A stretch of 64,000 nt of DNA from Bacteroidota bacterium (GCA_023386235.1 JAEWKC010000041.1:1-64000); one strand, 5' to 3'; positions 9,373 to 17,509 are shown, counted from the first letter of the stretch. Notes: generated by a model from the letters alone, not told the origin. Made by a program: numbers and translations.

Positions 9373-9419
9373 TTTAATCTTGATTATCAAAAAAATACTT
9401 TTGTTATTCCTGATAATCA
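9373..9419 (+). promoter_or_regulatory. Promoter of the S41 peptidase gene inside an inverted repeat
   Basis: TTTA (9373-9376), 19 bases, then TACTTTTG (9396-9403) is one base from the Bacteroidota consensus TTTG-N19-TAnnTTTG. The -7 box is bracketed by an 8-base inverted repeat, TGATTATC (9381-9388) and GATAATCA (9412-9419), a possible operator. Confidence 0.45.
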
Positions 9420-9479
9420 TGCATATTATGGTTTTTTTGTTCGATATTCGCAAATCGTTTTATATGAACTGAAGTAATA

Positions 9480-11009
9480 ATGAACCGTAATAAAACAAAA
9501 CTCAATGTGGCGCTTCCTTTGCTGATAGCCGTATCCATCATACTGGGAATGGCCATTGGCTTTAAGCTGCGTGAAGGCACCAGGCCCGCCGGAGGTTTTA
9601 TTGATAATTCCGCGCCTTCTTCTTTAGCTGAGATTGTAAGAATCATAGAAAGAAATTATGTAGATACCATAGATGAAAGAGCTTTAAAAAACGACGCGGT
9701 AAACATCTTTTTAAAACAATTGGATCCCTACTCCGCTTACCTTACTCCTATTGAAGCGCAGGTATTTAACGAAGAAATGCAGGGTAACTTCAAAGGCATT
9801 GGCATAGATTACGAAAAAATAAACGATACTTTGCACATTCTAAGTATTACAGAAAACAGCCCGGCAGAGAAAGCCAATATGAACGTAGGCGACCACATTG
9901 TTAAGCTAAACGGAATAGACGTAACATACACAAACCAACCCGGTTTTGATTTTAGAAAAACCTTAAGGGAGCAGATCAAAAAAAACAACGACCTTAACTT
10001 TACTATTTCGCGCAATAATAAAATTATTGAAATCCCGCTGAGAGCCGCTATTGTACCACTTCCTTCCATCAACGTTTCTTACCTGATCACTCCCGGCACA
10101 GGCCTTATAAAACTTAGCAAATTTTCAGAAACATCTTATGTAGAATTCATGTCGGCAACCGATTCTCTTTTGAAAATCGGCATGAAAAGCCTCATAATTG
10201 ATTTACGTGGAAATGCCGGCGGAATCATGGAGCAGGCCAACCAGATTGCAGGAGAATTTTTTCCGGCCAATACACTCATATTCTCAACCGAAGACAGAGA
10301 AGGCAAGAAAGAGTTTAGAACCATACGCGACGGCATATTAAAAGACCTGAAGCTGGCAGTATTAGTAGATGAATCCACCGCTTCATCTGCCGAAATTTTT
10401 GCCGGAGCCATGCAGGATTATGACAGAGCGCTGCTCACAGGTAAGCAAACCTATGGCAAAGCCCTGGTACAAAATCTTTTCAGGCTGACCAACGGAGGCG
10501 CCATCAGAATTTCTGTAGCCAGATACTTTACACCTTTGGGAAGAAATATTCAAATTACCGGCAGTACCGACACAACCGGGCATAAACAATACATTACCAA
10601 AGCAGGCAAAAAACTTTATTCCTACAGCGGCATACAACCCGATATGGTCATTGAAAAAGATTCGCTTGCCTATCCTGAAGAGGTAAGAGAGTTTTACGTA
10701 AAGGGTCTGCTGAGTCAGCATGTATACCGTTATTATATATCCCATGCAGATGAATTAAAAAGCTATGCAACTCCTCAGCAATTTTGCAGAGATTTTACTA
10801 TAAATAACGATAGCCTTTGGCAAGGCATTGTGCATTTCGCTGCCATGCATAATTATGAAATCAGCCAGGTTAATCCTACGGCAAAGAAAGAACTTTTAAA
10901 TACATTTAAAGCCTTTTTAGGAAGGCAGATATGGCACAATCCCGGTTATTTTATAGTGAACAATTACACCGATCCGGTAGTATTGCGCACCGTTGAGCTT
11001 TTGAAATAA
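9480..11009 (+). CDS. S41 family C-terminal processing peptidase
   Basis: The 509-residue protease has one N-terminal membrane anchor (about 8-28) and faces the periplasm. A tail-binding PDZ domain (FKGIGIDYEKINDTLHI...GDHIVKLNGIDV, about 105-185) precedes the S41 core, with LIIDLRGNAGGIMEQA, the serine in DESTASSAEIFAGAM and the lysine in TGKQTYGKALVQ forming the Ser-Lys dyad. About 130 residues of helical C-terminus follow, usual for Bacteroidota CTPs. It degrades or matures envelope proteins by their C-termini. The gene is monocistronic; tRNA-Asn follows 72 bases later. Confidence 0.92.
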   Translation: MNRNKTKLNVALPLLIAVSIILGMAIGFKLREGTRPAGGFIDNSAPSSLAEIVRIIERNYVDTIDERALKNDAVNIFLKQLDPYSAYLTPIEAQVFNEEMQGNFKGIGIDYEKINDTLHILSITENSPAEKANMNVGDHIVKLNGIDVTYTNQPGFDFRKTLREQIKKNNDLNFTISRNNKIIEIPLRAAIVPLPSINVSYLITPGTGLIKLSKFSETSYVEFMSATDSLLKIGMKSLIIDLRGNAGGIMEQANQIAGEFFPANTLIFSTEDREGKKEFRTIRDGILKDLKLAVLVDESTASSAEIFAGAMQDYDRALLTGKQTYGKALVQNLFRLTNGGAIRISVARYFTPLGRNIQITGSTDTTGHKQYITKAGKKLYSYSGIQPDMVIEKDSLAYPEEVREFYVKGLLSQHVYRYYISHADELKSYATPQQFCRDFTINNDSLWQGIVHFAAMHNYEISQVNPTAKKELLNTFKAFLGRQIWHNPGYFIVNNYTDPVVLRTVELLK

Positions 11010-11036
11010 AATTTTGAAAAAATATTTTTAATTATT

Positions 11037-11067
11037 TTTGGAATCAATAAAAATGAGTTTATATTTG
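11037..11067 (+). promoter_or_regulatory. Promoter of tRNA-Asn
   Basis: TTTG (11037-11040), exactly 19 bases, then TATATTTG (11060-11067) is a perfect match to the Bacteroidota housekeeping promoter. The predicted start lies a few bases before the tRNA 5' end. Confidence 0.75.
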
Positions 11068-11081
11068 CACTCCCAAAACAT

Positions 11082-11155
11082 TCCTCAGTAGCTCAGCTGG
11101 TTAGAGCATCTGACAGTTAATCAGAGGGTCACTGGTTCAAGTCCAGTCTGAGGAG
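11082..11155 (+). tRNA. tRNA-Asn(GTT) with A33
   Basis: The cloverleaf folds cleanly. The acceptor is TCCTCAG/CTGAGGA, the D-stem GCTC/GAGC, the anticodon stem TCTGA/TCAGA and the T-stem ACTGG/CCAGT with loop TTCAAGT; the discriminator is G and CCA is not encoded. The seven-base anticodon loop reads CAGTTAA, giving anticodon GTT (Asn). Position 33 is A, whereas U33 is nearly invariant in elongator tRNAs because it makes the U-turn. Everything else looks like a normal Bacteroidota tRNA-Asn. It could be a decaying extra copy, an unusual functional tRNA, or a base-calling error. Confidence 0.92.
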
Positions 11156-11165
11156 CCTAATAATC

Positions 11166-11196
11166 AAGCAGTTATAGCGTTATAGCTGCTTTTTTG
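11166..11196 (+). terminator. Terminator of tRNA-Asn
   Basis: AAGCAGTTATA-gcgt-TATAGCTGCTT pairs over 11 bases with one G-U and runs into TTTTTT, ten bases after the tRNA. Confidence 0.8.
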
Positions 11197-11242
11197 TTTC
11201 CTACTCCGTAACAATTCCGAAACAAACTTAAAATAAGGCACT

Positions 11243-11267
11243 AAAAAAGCCATCCAACCGGACGGCT
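11243..11267 (-). terminator. Terminator of the minus-strand remnant
   Basis: On the minus strand AGCCGTCC-ggtt-GGATGGCT pairs over 8 bases with one G-U, followed by six T. It serves the small minus-strand ORFs at 11293-11847. Confidence 0.6.
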
Positions 11268-11292
11268 CTGTTATAAAAAGAATACAATACAT

Positions 11293-11526
11293 TTAATTAA
11301 GACTTTTAGGCTTGTGTGGTCGCCAGCGAGTATAATGCGTTACACCTTTATTTTGGCAGGAGATGCCAGCCGGGTATAGACACAAGATATTGCGGTGCAA
11401 GTCTGCCGGGTGTACTTCTTTATCAAACAAGTAGCATAAACGCTGCACTTCATCCACGATAGCATCATAATCCTTAAGGCGTAATGCCGCTGCTATCCTC
11501 ATTAAGCTGTACCTGTATTTGCTCAT
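11293..11526 (-). CDS. Small hypothetical protein, likely element remnant
   Basis: The 77-residue frame (MSKYRYSLMRIAAALRLKDY..., acidic-helical first half, basic RWRPHKPKSLN end) belongs to no family I recognise. It overlaps the preceding broken frame by about 50 bases, in the packed style of phage or plasmid accessory genes, and is followed by its own terminator. Lying beside a tRNA suggests a leftover of an integrated element. It may or may not still be translated. Confidence 0.4.
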   Translation of the reverse strand: MSKYRYSLMRIAAALRLKDYDAIVDEVQRLCYLFDKEVHPADLHRNILCLYPAGISCQNKGVTHYTRWRPHKPKSLN

Positions 11527-11847
11527 ATTTTGATATTGATTTGAATATTATTCCGGACGCATACAAGCTGATGTCTGCTTTCTCAACAATTGGCAAAACG
11601 TCTAAAATATACTTGCTTCTTTTCTGCATTAGCTCCAGTACTCCCGAACTATTGAATATTTGCCCTGTTAGACTGCATTCATAGGACTTTGCTAAATAAA
11701 ACGAATACTCACACTTATCAAAATAACCTCCGACAAATCGGCTGTAATAGCCGTAAAATTGTATTCTGGTAACGCTTCAATGTTATTAAGATTAATACTA
11801 CTCGCCTGTATGGCTTTCAGCAATTTGATTTTTTCGTCTCTCTTCAT
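11474..11847 (-). pseudogene. Frameshifted small gene next to tRNA-Asn
   Basis: From ATG 11847 one frame reads MKRDEKIKLLKAIQASSIN... and stops at 11692-11694. A second frame overlapping it reads on through FYGYYSRFVGGYFDKCEYSF and YILDVLPIVEKADISLYASG to a stop at 11474-11476, without its own good start. Joining the two by one frameshift near 11765 gives a protein of about 120 residues with sensible composition, so this looks like one broken gene. The family is unknown. A 33-residue frame (MLPLRLGGIKNLIKRL...) overlaps its start upstream. From 11850 to 12005 I see nothing else but degraded frames. Confidence 0.45.
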
Positions 11848-12005
11848 CGTCCAGTCTTTTGATTAAATTTTTTATACCTCCCAATCTCAAAGGCAGCATG
11901 TACGCACCTTCTCCATCGCCAGATGGCAACTGTCACACGCGAATGCTTGCGACTAAATTTTCGCCTCGTGCAAGCATGGGAAGGAATAAAGTAAAAGACA
12001 GATAA

Positions 12006-12839
12006 TTATTCCACAACAAAAACTATAGTCTGCTTCTTGTAAGAATTTACTTGAATGTTGTTTTGAATACCCGGGTTCCAATTGCCACTGTTTTTAATAA
12101 CGCGTACAGCTTCTTCGGCGGCACCAAAACCGGGATTGTTCAAGGCTTTCACGTTACTAATCTTACCATTTTTTGCTACTACAAAACTTACGGTAACTTT
12201 ATAGGTTCCGGCTGGCGCGCCATTTTCTACCGGCAAATCGGCATTTAAATTTCTTTTTAAAAAGTTTTCCCAGTCGCCATCATAACTTGCCTGCACCTGC
12301 ACTACGGGAAATATTTCTTCTTCTACTTTTTTATTGGTAACACTTGCCGCAATAGCTTCAAACTTTGCTCCTCCTTCGCCTTTTATATATACAGGAGGCG
12401 CAACAGCATTAGTTATTAGCCCTTCCTGATTTTCAAGCCCTATGCGTACATTAGACAGCTCGTTCTGTTCTTTTATTACTTCTGTCACCAGTTTATCATT
12501 AGCTACTTTTGGCGTTACAAACTTTGTTATGGCTAACTTTACGGGTTCTGCTTTTATTTTTTCAATAGGCGGCAATGGCTTGACGGTCTGAACTTCTTTG
12601 GCCGGAGTTACAGGAGATAAATTTATTTCATCGGTTACATACAATACATGCTCATGCTTTTGATTAGTGGCATAGCCTGTAAACAATACGATTAAAAAAG
12701 CAAAAGCACTCATAGCTAATATTGCCGCTACAAGCCGCTTATTATATGTCTTTCGTAATTCGTAGGCTCCGTATGCTTTGTTTCTGTCGTGAAAAACGAT
12801 ATCTAAAATATCGGACTGAAGGATCATTGCTTTTTCCAT
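12006..12839 (-). CDS. TonB-family energy transducer
   Basis: The 277-residue protein has the Bacteroidota TonB N-terminus (DILDIVFHDRNKAYGAYELRK) and one membrane segment (about 31-53). A periplasmic linker follows, moderately rich in proline and lysine, and then a C-terminal TonB box-binding domain (about 190-277) with GTYKVTVSFVV and NWNPGIQNN. It links the proton-driven inner-membrane motor to outer-membrane TonB-dependent receptors. ExbD is 30 bases upstream on the same strand; the exbB partner is not in the window. Confidence 0.88.
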   Translation of the reverse strand: MEKAMILQSDILDIVFHDRNKAYGAYELRKTYNKRLVAAILAMSAFAFLIVLFTGYATNQKHEHVLYVTDEINLSPVTPAKEVQTVKPLPPIEKIKAEPVKLAITKFVTPKVANDKLVTEVIKEQNELSNVRIGLENQEGLITNAVAPPVYIKGEGGAKFEAIAASVTNKKVEEEIFPVVQVQASYDGDWENFLKRNLNADLPVENGAPAGTYKVTVSFVVAKNGKISNVKALNNPGFGAAEEAVRVIKNSGNWNPGIQNNIQVNSYKKQTIVFVVE

Positions 12840-12869
12840 GATTGACTTTTTTATAGTGAAAGATCAGAT

Positions 12870-13379
12870 TTACATTTTTTTAAATACCGTTAGATGCTCT
12901 GGTTGATGATTGGTGAGTAAAGCATACCTGTCAATAAGCGAAATATGCATCTCGTCCAATATATCAACTACATTTTTATATGTGCTGTTGTTTCCCGGAA
13001 CAATAATAACCATCAGCTTTTCAGACGATATATTTTTTTTAGCGCTTATCAGGATATTCCTTATTTCTTTATAGCTTACTTCCTTCACATTCGATAAATT
13101 TTCTTTTAATGCGCCCACGTAATAATAAAGCTTATCTCCGTCGGGCAATATGATTACAGCTCCCGACTCAGGTGTTTTTGTGGCAGCCCCTTTCTCATCC
13201 GGCATTGACAGGCGCATAGCGGCAGGAGAACTTAATGTAGTAGTGAATACAAAAAAAGTGATCAGCAAAAATCCTAAATCAACCATCGGTGTCAGATCAA
13301 CGCTTAAGACTTTTCTTTGATTACGCTTCAGGGCATATTTTCCCTGCCCTCTTCCTGAGGTTTGTATAATAAGTGCCAT
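12870..13379 (-). CDS. exbD: ExbD/TolR biopolymer transport protein
   Basis: The 169-residue protein has a basic cytoplasmic start, then VDLTPMVDLGFLLITFFVFTT, the single membrane helix with the conserved Asp used for proton transfer. A small periplasmic domain (about 60-169) follows. It works with ExbB and TonB. Transcribed ahead of the tonB-type gene, so the two are a pair; exbB must lie elsewhere. Confidence 0.88.
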   Translation of the reverse strand: MALIIQTSGRGQGKYALKRNQRKVLSVDLTPMVDLGFLLITFFVFTTTLSSPAAMRLSMPDEKGAATKTPESGAVIILPDGDKLYYYVGALKENLSNVKEVSYKEIRNILISAKKNISSEKLMVIIVPGNNSTYKNVVDILDEMHISLIDRYALLTNHQPEHLTVFKKM

Positions 13380-13427
13380 AAAATATAGATTTAGTGTTTT
13401 TTTGTTATAAGCAATTCTTTACAAGGC

Positions 13428-13449
13428 GCATCAAATATAGCTTTGATGC
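13428..13449. promoter_or_regulatory. Palindrome between exbD and dacB
   Basis: GCATCAAA-tatagc-TTTGATGC is a perfect 8-base inverted repeat in the divergent gap. On the minus strand it contains TATATTTG, a -7 match for exbD (13432-13439), without a good -33 box. This arrangement suits a regulator binding over the exbD promoter. The identity of any regulator is unknown. Confidence 0.4.
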
Positions 13450-13606
13450 ACAGTATCATTATTTTCCTATAAACTTATTCTGATTTTTTGTGTTCATATA
13501 TAAGATCGTTTTCCTTATATTTTTCCATAAATAATTCTTTATTTTTTTTATTAGCAATGAAAAAATAATTAATTCCTTATTTTTATTCCACTAAAAAAAT
13601 CAATAC

Positions 13607-15016
13607 ATGCGTAAACTTTTGTCACTATTCATTTTTCTTTTTATCTCTACTGCTATTTTAGCTCAGTCTATTTCTTCTGTTTTGGACAGAGCGGTTAATA
13701 CCCTGCTCAATGATCCTCAAATGAAGCACGCGTCTTTTGGATTGTATGTGGCCGACAGGCAAACCGGAAAGCTTTTGTATCAAAAGAACGGTTACTCCAT
13801 ACTATCTCCGGCCAGCACACAAAAAACTTTTACCGCTATTGCCGCGTTGGATATATTAGGGAAAGATTTTACATACAAAACACCTGTGCTACACACAGGA
13901 ACCATTGACGACGGTATTCTTAAAGGAGACCTTATCATAAAAGCTTCGGGCGACCCGAGTTTCGGAAGTTGGAGATACGACGGTTATAAATATAATGATG
14001 TAAAAAAAGTCTTTCTTGATATCATTGCTAATGCGGGTATCAGGGCCATAGACGGAAATATAATCATTGACAACAATCATTATGACCTGCAGCCTCTGCC
14101 CGGCGGCTGGCCGTGGGATGATATTGGTAACTATTATGGTGCCGGCGATTGGGGACTGAACTGGAATGAGAATCAATTTGATTTAAAAATAAAGCCCGGG
14201 AACACCGTGGGCAGTAACGCCGCAATAATCGGCAGCGAACCCGAGCTGCAGGATGTAACTATCATTAATAAATTAAAAACTACCAAAGAAGATAATACGC
14301 AACTATACTTCGCACCATATTCAAAAGTGGCTTTCGCGGAAGGAACGGTGCCCGTGGGTAAATCGGTAGTAACAGCCAGCGGAGCCATGCCCAATCCTCC
14401 CAGGCAGTTTTTGCATGAGATAAAAAAATGGTTAACGGAAAAAAATATTTATACTACGGGTGAATATTTATCAGCGATAGATTACCAGATGAATAATAAA
14501 ATTATACCGCAAAACGGCACAGAAATCGGGACATTTATTTCTCCGTCTATGGACAAAATTGAATACTGGTTTATGCGGAAAAGCGTAAACCTCTATGGAG
14601 AAGCATTTGCCAAAACAATTGCGTATCAGAAAAACGGATATGGTTCTACAGATAATGGAATAGAGTTAATAAAAAAATTTTGGGAAGAGAAAGGGATTAA
14701 TTTAAAAGAACTAAAAATGATAGATGGCAGTGGGCTTTCTCCGCAAAACGCGGTATCTCCTCATGCCGAAGTACAGGCTTTATTGTATGCCAAAGACCAA
14801 AGCTATTTCAAAGAGTTTTATGAATCCATACCACTGTACAACGATATGAAAATGAAGAGTGGCACCATCGCGCGCTGTAAAGGATTTGCAGGATATCAAA
14901 CTTCTGCTTCCGGTAAGCAATATGTATTCTCCATTATCATTAATAACTACGATGGAAGCTCCTACTCTATAGTTCCTAAAATGTATAAGTTGCTTGATAA
15001 TCTTAAAAAATACTAG
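13607..15016 (+). CDS. dacB: D-Ala-D-Ala carboxypeptidase/endopeptidase (PBP4 type)
   Basis: The 469-residue S13 peptidase has a signal peptide (MRKLLSLFIFLFISTAILAQ). The SxxK serine is Ser70 in SPASTQK; S-V-N (in RKSVNLYGEAF) is the second motif and KSG (KMKSGTIARCKG) the third. The large insert between motifs is present, as in PBP4. In the periplasm it trims and opens peptidoglycan cross-links. The sirtuin gene starts 12 bases downstream. Family assignment is secure. Confidence 0.92.
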   Translation: MRKLLSLFIFLFISTAILAQSISSVLDRAVNTLLNDPQMKHASFGLYVADRQTGKLLYQKNGYSILSPASTQKTFTAIAALDILGKDFTYKTPVLHTGTIDDGILKGDLIIKASGDPSFGSWRYDGYKYNDVKKVFLDIIANAGIRAIDGNIIIDNNHYDLQPLPGGWPWDDIGNYYGAGDWGLNWNENQFDLKIKPGNTVGSNAAIIGSEPELQDVTIINKLKTTKEDNTQLYFAPYSKVAFAEGTVPVGKSVVTASGAMPNPPRQFLHEIKKWLTEKNIYTTGEYLSAIDYQMNNKIIPQNGTEIGTFISPSMDKIEYWFMRKSVNLYGEAFAKTIAYQKNGYGSTDNGIELIKKFWEEKGINLKELKMIDGSGLSPQNAVSPHAEVQALLYAKDQSYFKEFYESIPLYNDMKMKSGTIARCKGFAGYQTSASGKQYVFSIIINNYDGSSYSIVPKMYKLLDNLKKY

Positions 15017-15028
15017 ATATACTCCATT

Positions 15029-15715
15029 ATGAAAAATTTAGTAGTACTTACTGGCGCGGGCATAAGCGCGGAAAGCGGCATTGCTACGTTTCGCGACTCG
15101 AACGGATTGTGGTGCAATCACCGGGTAGAAGACGTAGCCACGCCCGAGGGATGGTATAAAAATAAGCAACTGGTGCTTGACTTCTATAACGAAAGACGCA
15201 GAGGTCTGATGAAAGCCGAGCCGAATGAAGCCCACAAAAAACTGGCTGAACTACAAAAATATTTCAATGTAACTATCATCACACAAAACGTAGATGACCT
15301 ACACGAAAGAGCAGGATCTGAAAATGTCATTCATTTGCATGGCGAACTTAAAAAAGCCAGAAGTGAAAAAAACGAAGAACTTGTATACGACTGCCATGCA
15401 GATATTGCAATAGGCGATCTGGCAGAAGATGGTGCGCAGCTAAGACCACACATAGTATGGTTTGGAGAACCTGTACCCATGATAGAACCCGCAACATTGG
15501 CTACTGAAACCGCTGATATTTTTCTTATTGTAGGCACCTCGCTGCAAGTATATCCTGCTGCGGGTTTGCTGCACTACAGACCGGTAAATTGTGCAGTATA
15601 TTTAATAGATCCAATAGCCCCGGAAACAAAATTCCCCCGGGAGAATTTTATACAAAAAAGCGCTTCCGAGGGAATGAAAATTTTTAAAGATTTAATTCTC
15701 CGGGCAGAGAATTAA
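15029..15715 (+). CDS. cobB: Class III-type NAD-dependent deacylase (sirtuin) lacking zinc cysteines
   Basis: The 228-residue Sir2 protein has GAGISAESGIATFRD (NAD loop), TQNVDDLHERAG, catalytic His104 in HLHGEL and GTSLQVYPAAG. Tyr53 and Arg56 (FYNER) are the acyl-pocket pair of class III sirtuins such as SIRT5 and CobB, implying desuccinylase activity. The segment between HLHGEL and RPHIVWFGE, which normally holds two CxxC pairs, has a single cysteine (Cys122), so the structural zinc site is absent. It follows dacB by 12 bases. Its stop overlaps the convergent metZ stop: TTAA at 15712-15715 serves both. Confidence 0.9.
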   Translation: MKNLVVLTGAGISAESGIATFRDSNGLWCNHRVEDVATPEGWYKNKQLVLDFYNERRRGLMKAEPNEAHKKLAELQKYFNVTIITQNVDDLHERAGSENVIHLHGELKKARSEKNEELVYDCHADIAIGDLAEDGAQLRPHIVWFGEPVPMIEPATLATETADIFLIVGTSLQVYPAAGLLHYRPVNCAVYLIDPIAPETKFPRENFIQKSASEGMKIFKDLILRAEN

Positions 15716-16890
15716 ATCTTTTCCAGTGCTTGGTAAATATCGTCCAGTATATCATCTGCGTATTCCAGTCCTACAGATAATCTTATCAAACCAGGCGTGA
15801 TACCTACTGCCAACCGCTCGTCTTCCGTAAGTTTAGCGTGTGTTGTAGTGGTAGGATGCGATACAATGGTTCTGCTGTCTCCGAGATTAGAAGTAAGTGT
15901 AAGCCATTCAAGATTATCCATGAAACTTTGCGCGGATTTCAATCCTCCTGCCACCTCAAAGCATACGATACCGCCGCCTGCCGACATTTGTTTTTTTGCA
16001 ACTGCATAATCAGGATGCGAAGCAAGCATAGGATATTTAACTAAACTAATTTTATCATGCTTTTCTAATGCCTCAGCTATGTATAAAGCATTTGCACAGT
16101 GTTTATCTATGCGCACATGCAGCGTTTCCAGGCTCTTGCTTATAGTCCATGCATTAAACGCGGAAAGCGTAGGCCCCGTACTTCTGCAAAACAAATACAC
16201 TTCGTGCACCAGCTCTTTTTTCCCGGAAATTGATCCGGCCAGTACCCTGCCTTGCCCGTCCATCCATTTAGTAGCAGAGTGCACTACAATGTCGATGCCA
16301 TGCTCAATAGGTCGCTGCACAATGGGTGTAGCAAAACAATTGTCTACCACTGTTATAATATTGTGCCTCTTTGCTATTGCGGCTATTTTCTCCAGATCAA
16401 TAATTTCAAGCTGCGGATTGGTGGGTGTTTCAAAATAAATCATCTTAGTGTTAGGTTTTATTTCTTTTTCCCACGCATCGGTATCAGCTGCTTTTACATA
16501 CGTATATTCTATTCCAAATTTAGGAAGGTATTTTGTTACGATGGCATTAGTGCCGCCAAAAACAGAACTGCAACAAAGCAGGTGATCGCCGTTTTGCAGC
16601 AAAGCCATGAAAGTGCCAAAGATAGCCGCCATGCCGCTTGCTACAGCAAAGCCGTGCTCAGCATTTTCAAGCAATGCTATTTTATTGGAAAGCTCTTCCA
16701 CATTAGGGTTGGTATACCTGCTATAGGTATTTGCCGGATATTCTTCTGCAAATGCAGCCCTTATATCTTCTGAAGTGTCAAAGGAATAGCTGCTTGTTAA
16801 ATACATAGGAGACGTATGCTCTCCCTGATACGTTTTATCCATCCTGGCACGAATAGCCAAAGTGGACGGATGTAATTTTTTTCTCTCCAA
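15712..16890 (-). CDS. metZ: O-succinylhomoserine sulfhydrylase (Cys/Met metabolism PLP enzyme)
   Basis: The 392-residue PLP enzyme makes homocysteine directly from O-succinyl (or acetyl) homoserine and sulfide. PLP-binding features are YSRYTNPN, VASGMAAIFGTF and the lysine in HSATKWMDGQGR, the last characteristic of the MetZ subgroup. The start is TTG at 16890: the conserved LHPSTLAIRAR stretch precedes the first ATG (residue 17), and the only upstream in-frame codons back to a TAA include no ATG or GTG. It is 15 bases downstream of osmC-type gene, probably co-transcribed. Confidence 0.88.
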   Translation of the reverse strand: MERKKLHPSTLAIRARMDKTYQGEHTSPMYLTSSYSFDTSEDIRAAFAEEYPANTYSRYTNPNVEELSNKIALLENAEHGFAVASGMAAIFGTFMALLQNGDHLLCCSSVFGGTNAIVTKYLPKFGIEYTYVKAADTDAWEKEIKPNTKMIYFETPTNPQLEIIDLEKIAAIAKRHNIITVVDNCFATPIVQRPIEHGIDIVVHSATKWMDGQGRVLAGSISGKKELVHEVYLFCRSTGPTLSAFNAWTISKSLETLHVRIDKHCANALYIAEALEKHDKISLVKYPMLASHPDYAVAKKQMSAGGGIVCFEVAGGLKSAQSFMDNLEWLTLTSNLGDSRTIVSHPTTTTHAKLTEDERLAVGITPGLIRLSVGLEYADDILDDIYQALEKI

Positions 16891-16905
16891 AATAAATACG
16901 TTGTT

Positions 16906-17334
16906 TTAGTTTTCGTTGTTAACTATAATGTTAGTGGTTATTTCCGCGCCGGCTCTTCTGAGCGTTTCTGCAACCGAGCAATATTTGTTCAAAGAAAGTT
17001 CTACCGCCCTTTCCACTTTACCCCTTTCTACATGACCAGATACATGAAAGGTCATTTCTATATTTCTCCAAAGAGAAAAATGATCAACAGCCTCTCTTTC
17101 TGCATTAATGATTATTTTAAAGCCGTTCACTTCCTGCTTTTGCTTCTTCAAAATAAGCAATACGTCAATGCCCGCGCAACCCGCCAGACCTTTAAGCAGC
17201 AGGTGCATAGGTCTGGAACCAAATTCCTGACCGCCAATATCAGCGCTTCCGTCTATTTTTGTAAGATGTCCGTTTTCATCGGTGGTTTCAAAACCAAATT
17301 CTCCCTGAACCTTTACTAATTCTATTTTTGCCAT
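16906..17334 (-). CDS. OsmC/Ohr-family peroxiredoxin
   Basis: The 142-residue protein has the OsmC fold. The two redox cysteines are in place (Cys53 in AGCAGIDVLL and Cys119 in NKYCSVAETL). Family members reduce organic hydroperoxides using small thiols; here that could be bacillithiol, since bshA is present (inference). It lies just upstream of metZ on the same strand, giving a sulfur and redox theme. Confidence 0.88.
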   Translation of the reverse strand: MAKIELVKVQGEFGFETTDENGHLTKIDGSADIGGQEFGSRPMHLLLKGLAGCAGIDVLLILKKQKQEVNGFKIIINAEREAVDHFSLWRNIEMTFHVSGHVERGKVERAVELSLNKYCSVAETLRRAGAEITTNIIVNNEN

Positions 17335-17408
17335 ACAATTATTTTAAGCAGATAAAAATACAAAATAATGAATAAAGTAGGTTATATTATTACTTTTCCA
17401 AATAAAAT

Positions 17409-17509
17409 GTTAACCAGATTAACAGTAGCGAGAATTAATTTTTTATTAATTCTCATAATAAAGTTAATTTTTGCATCTAAATTAACTTTGTTTTAGTACC
17501 TTTGGTACA
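17409..17509. repeat. Run of four inverted repeats in a divergent gap
   Basis: Four consecutive inverted repeats lie within 101 bases. They are GTTAA-N5-TTAAC (17409-17423), AGAATTAAT-N5-ATTAATTCT (17431-17453), AAAGTTAATTT-N8-AAATTAACTTT (17461-17490) and GTACC-N3-GGTAC (17497-17509). The last contains TACCTTTG (17498-17505), a -7 match for the gene at 17559. The gap is between divergent genes, so a terminator role is unlikely. They could be operators or structured leader DNA. Confidence 0.6.
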
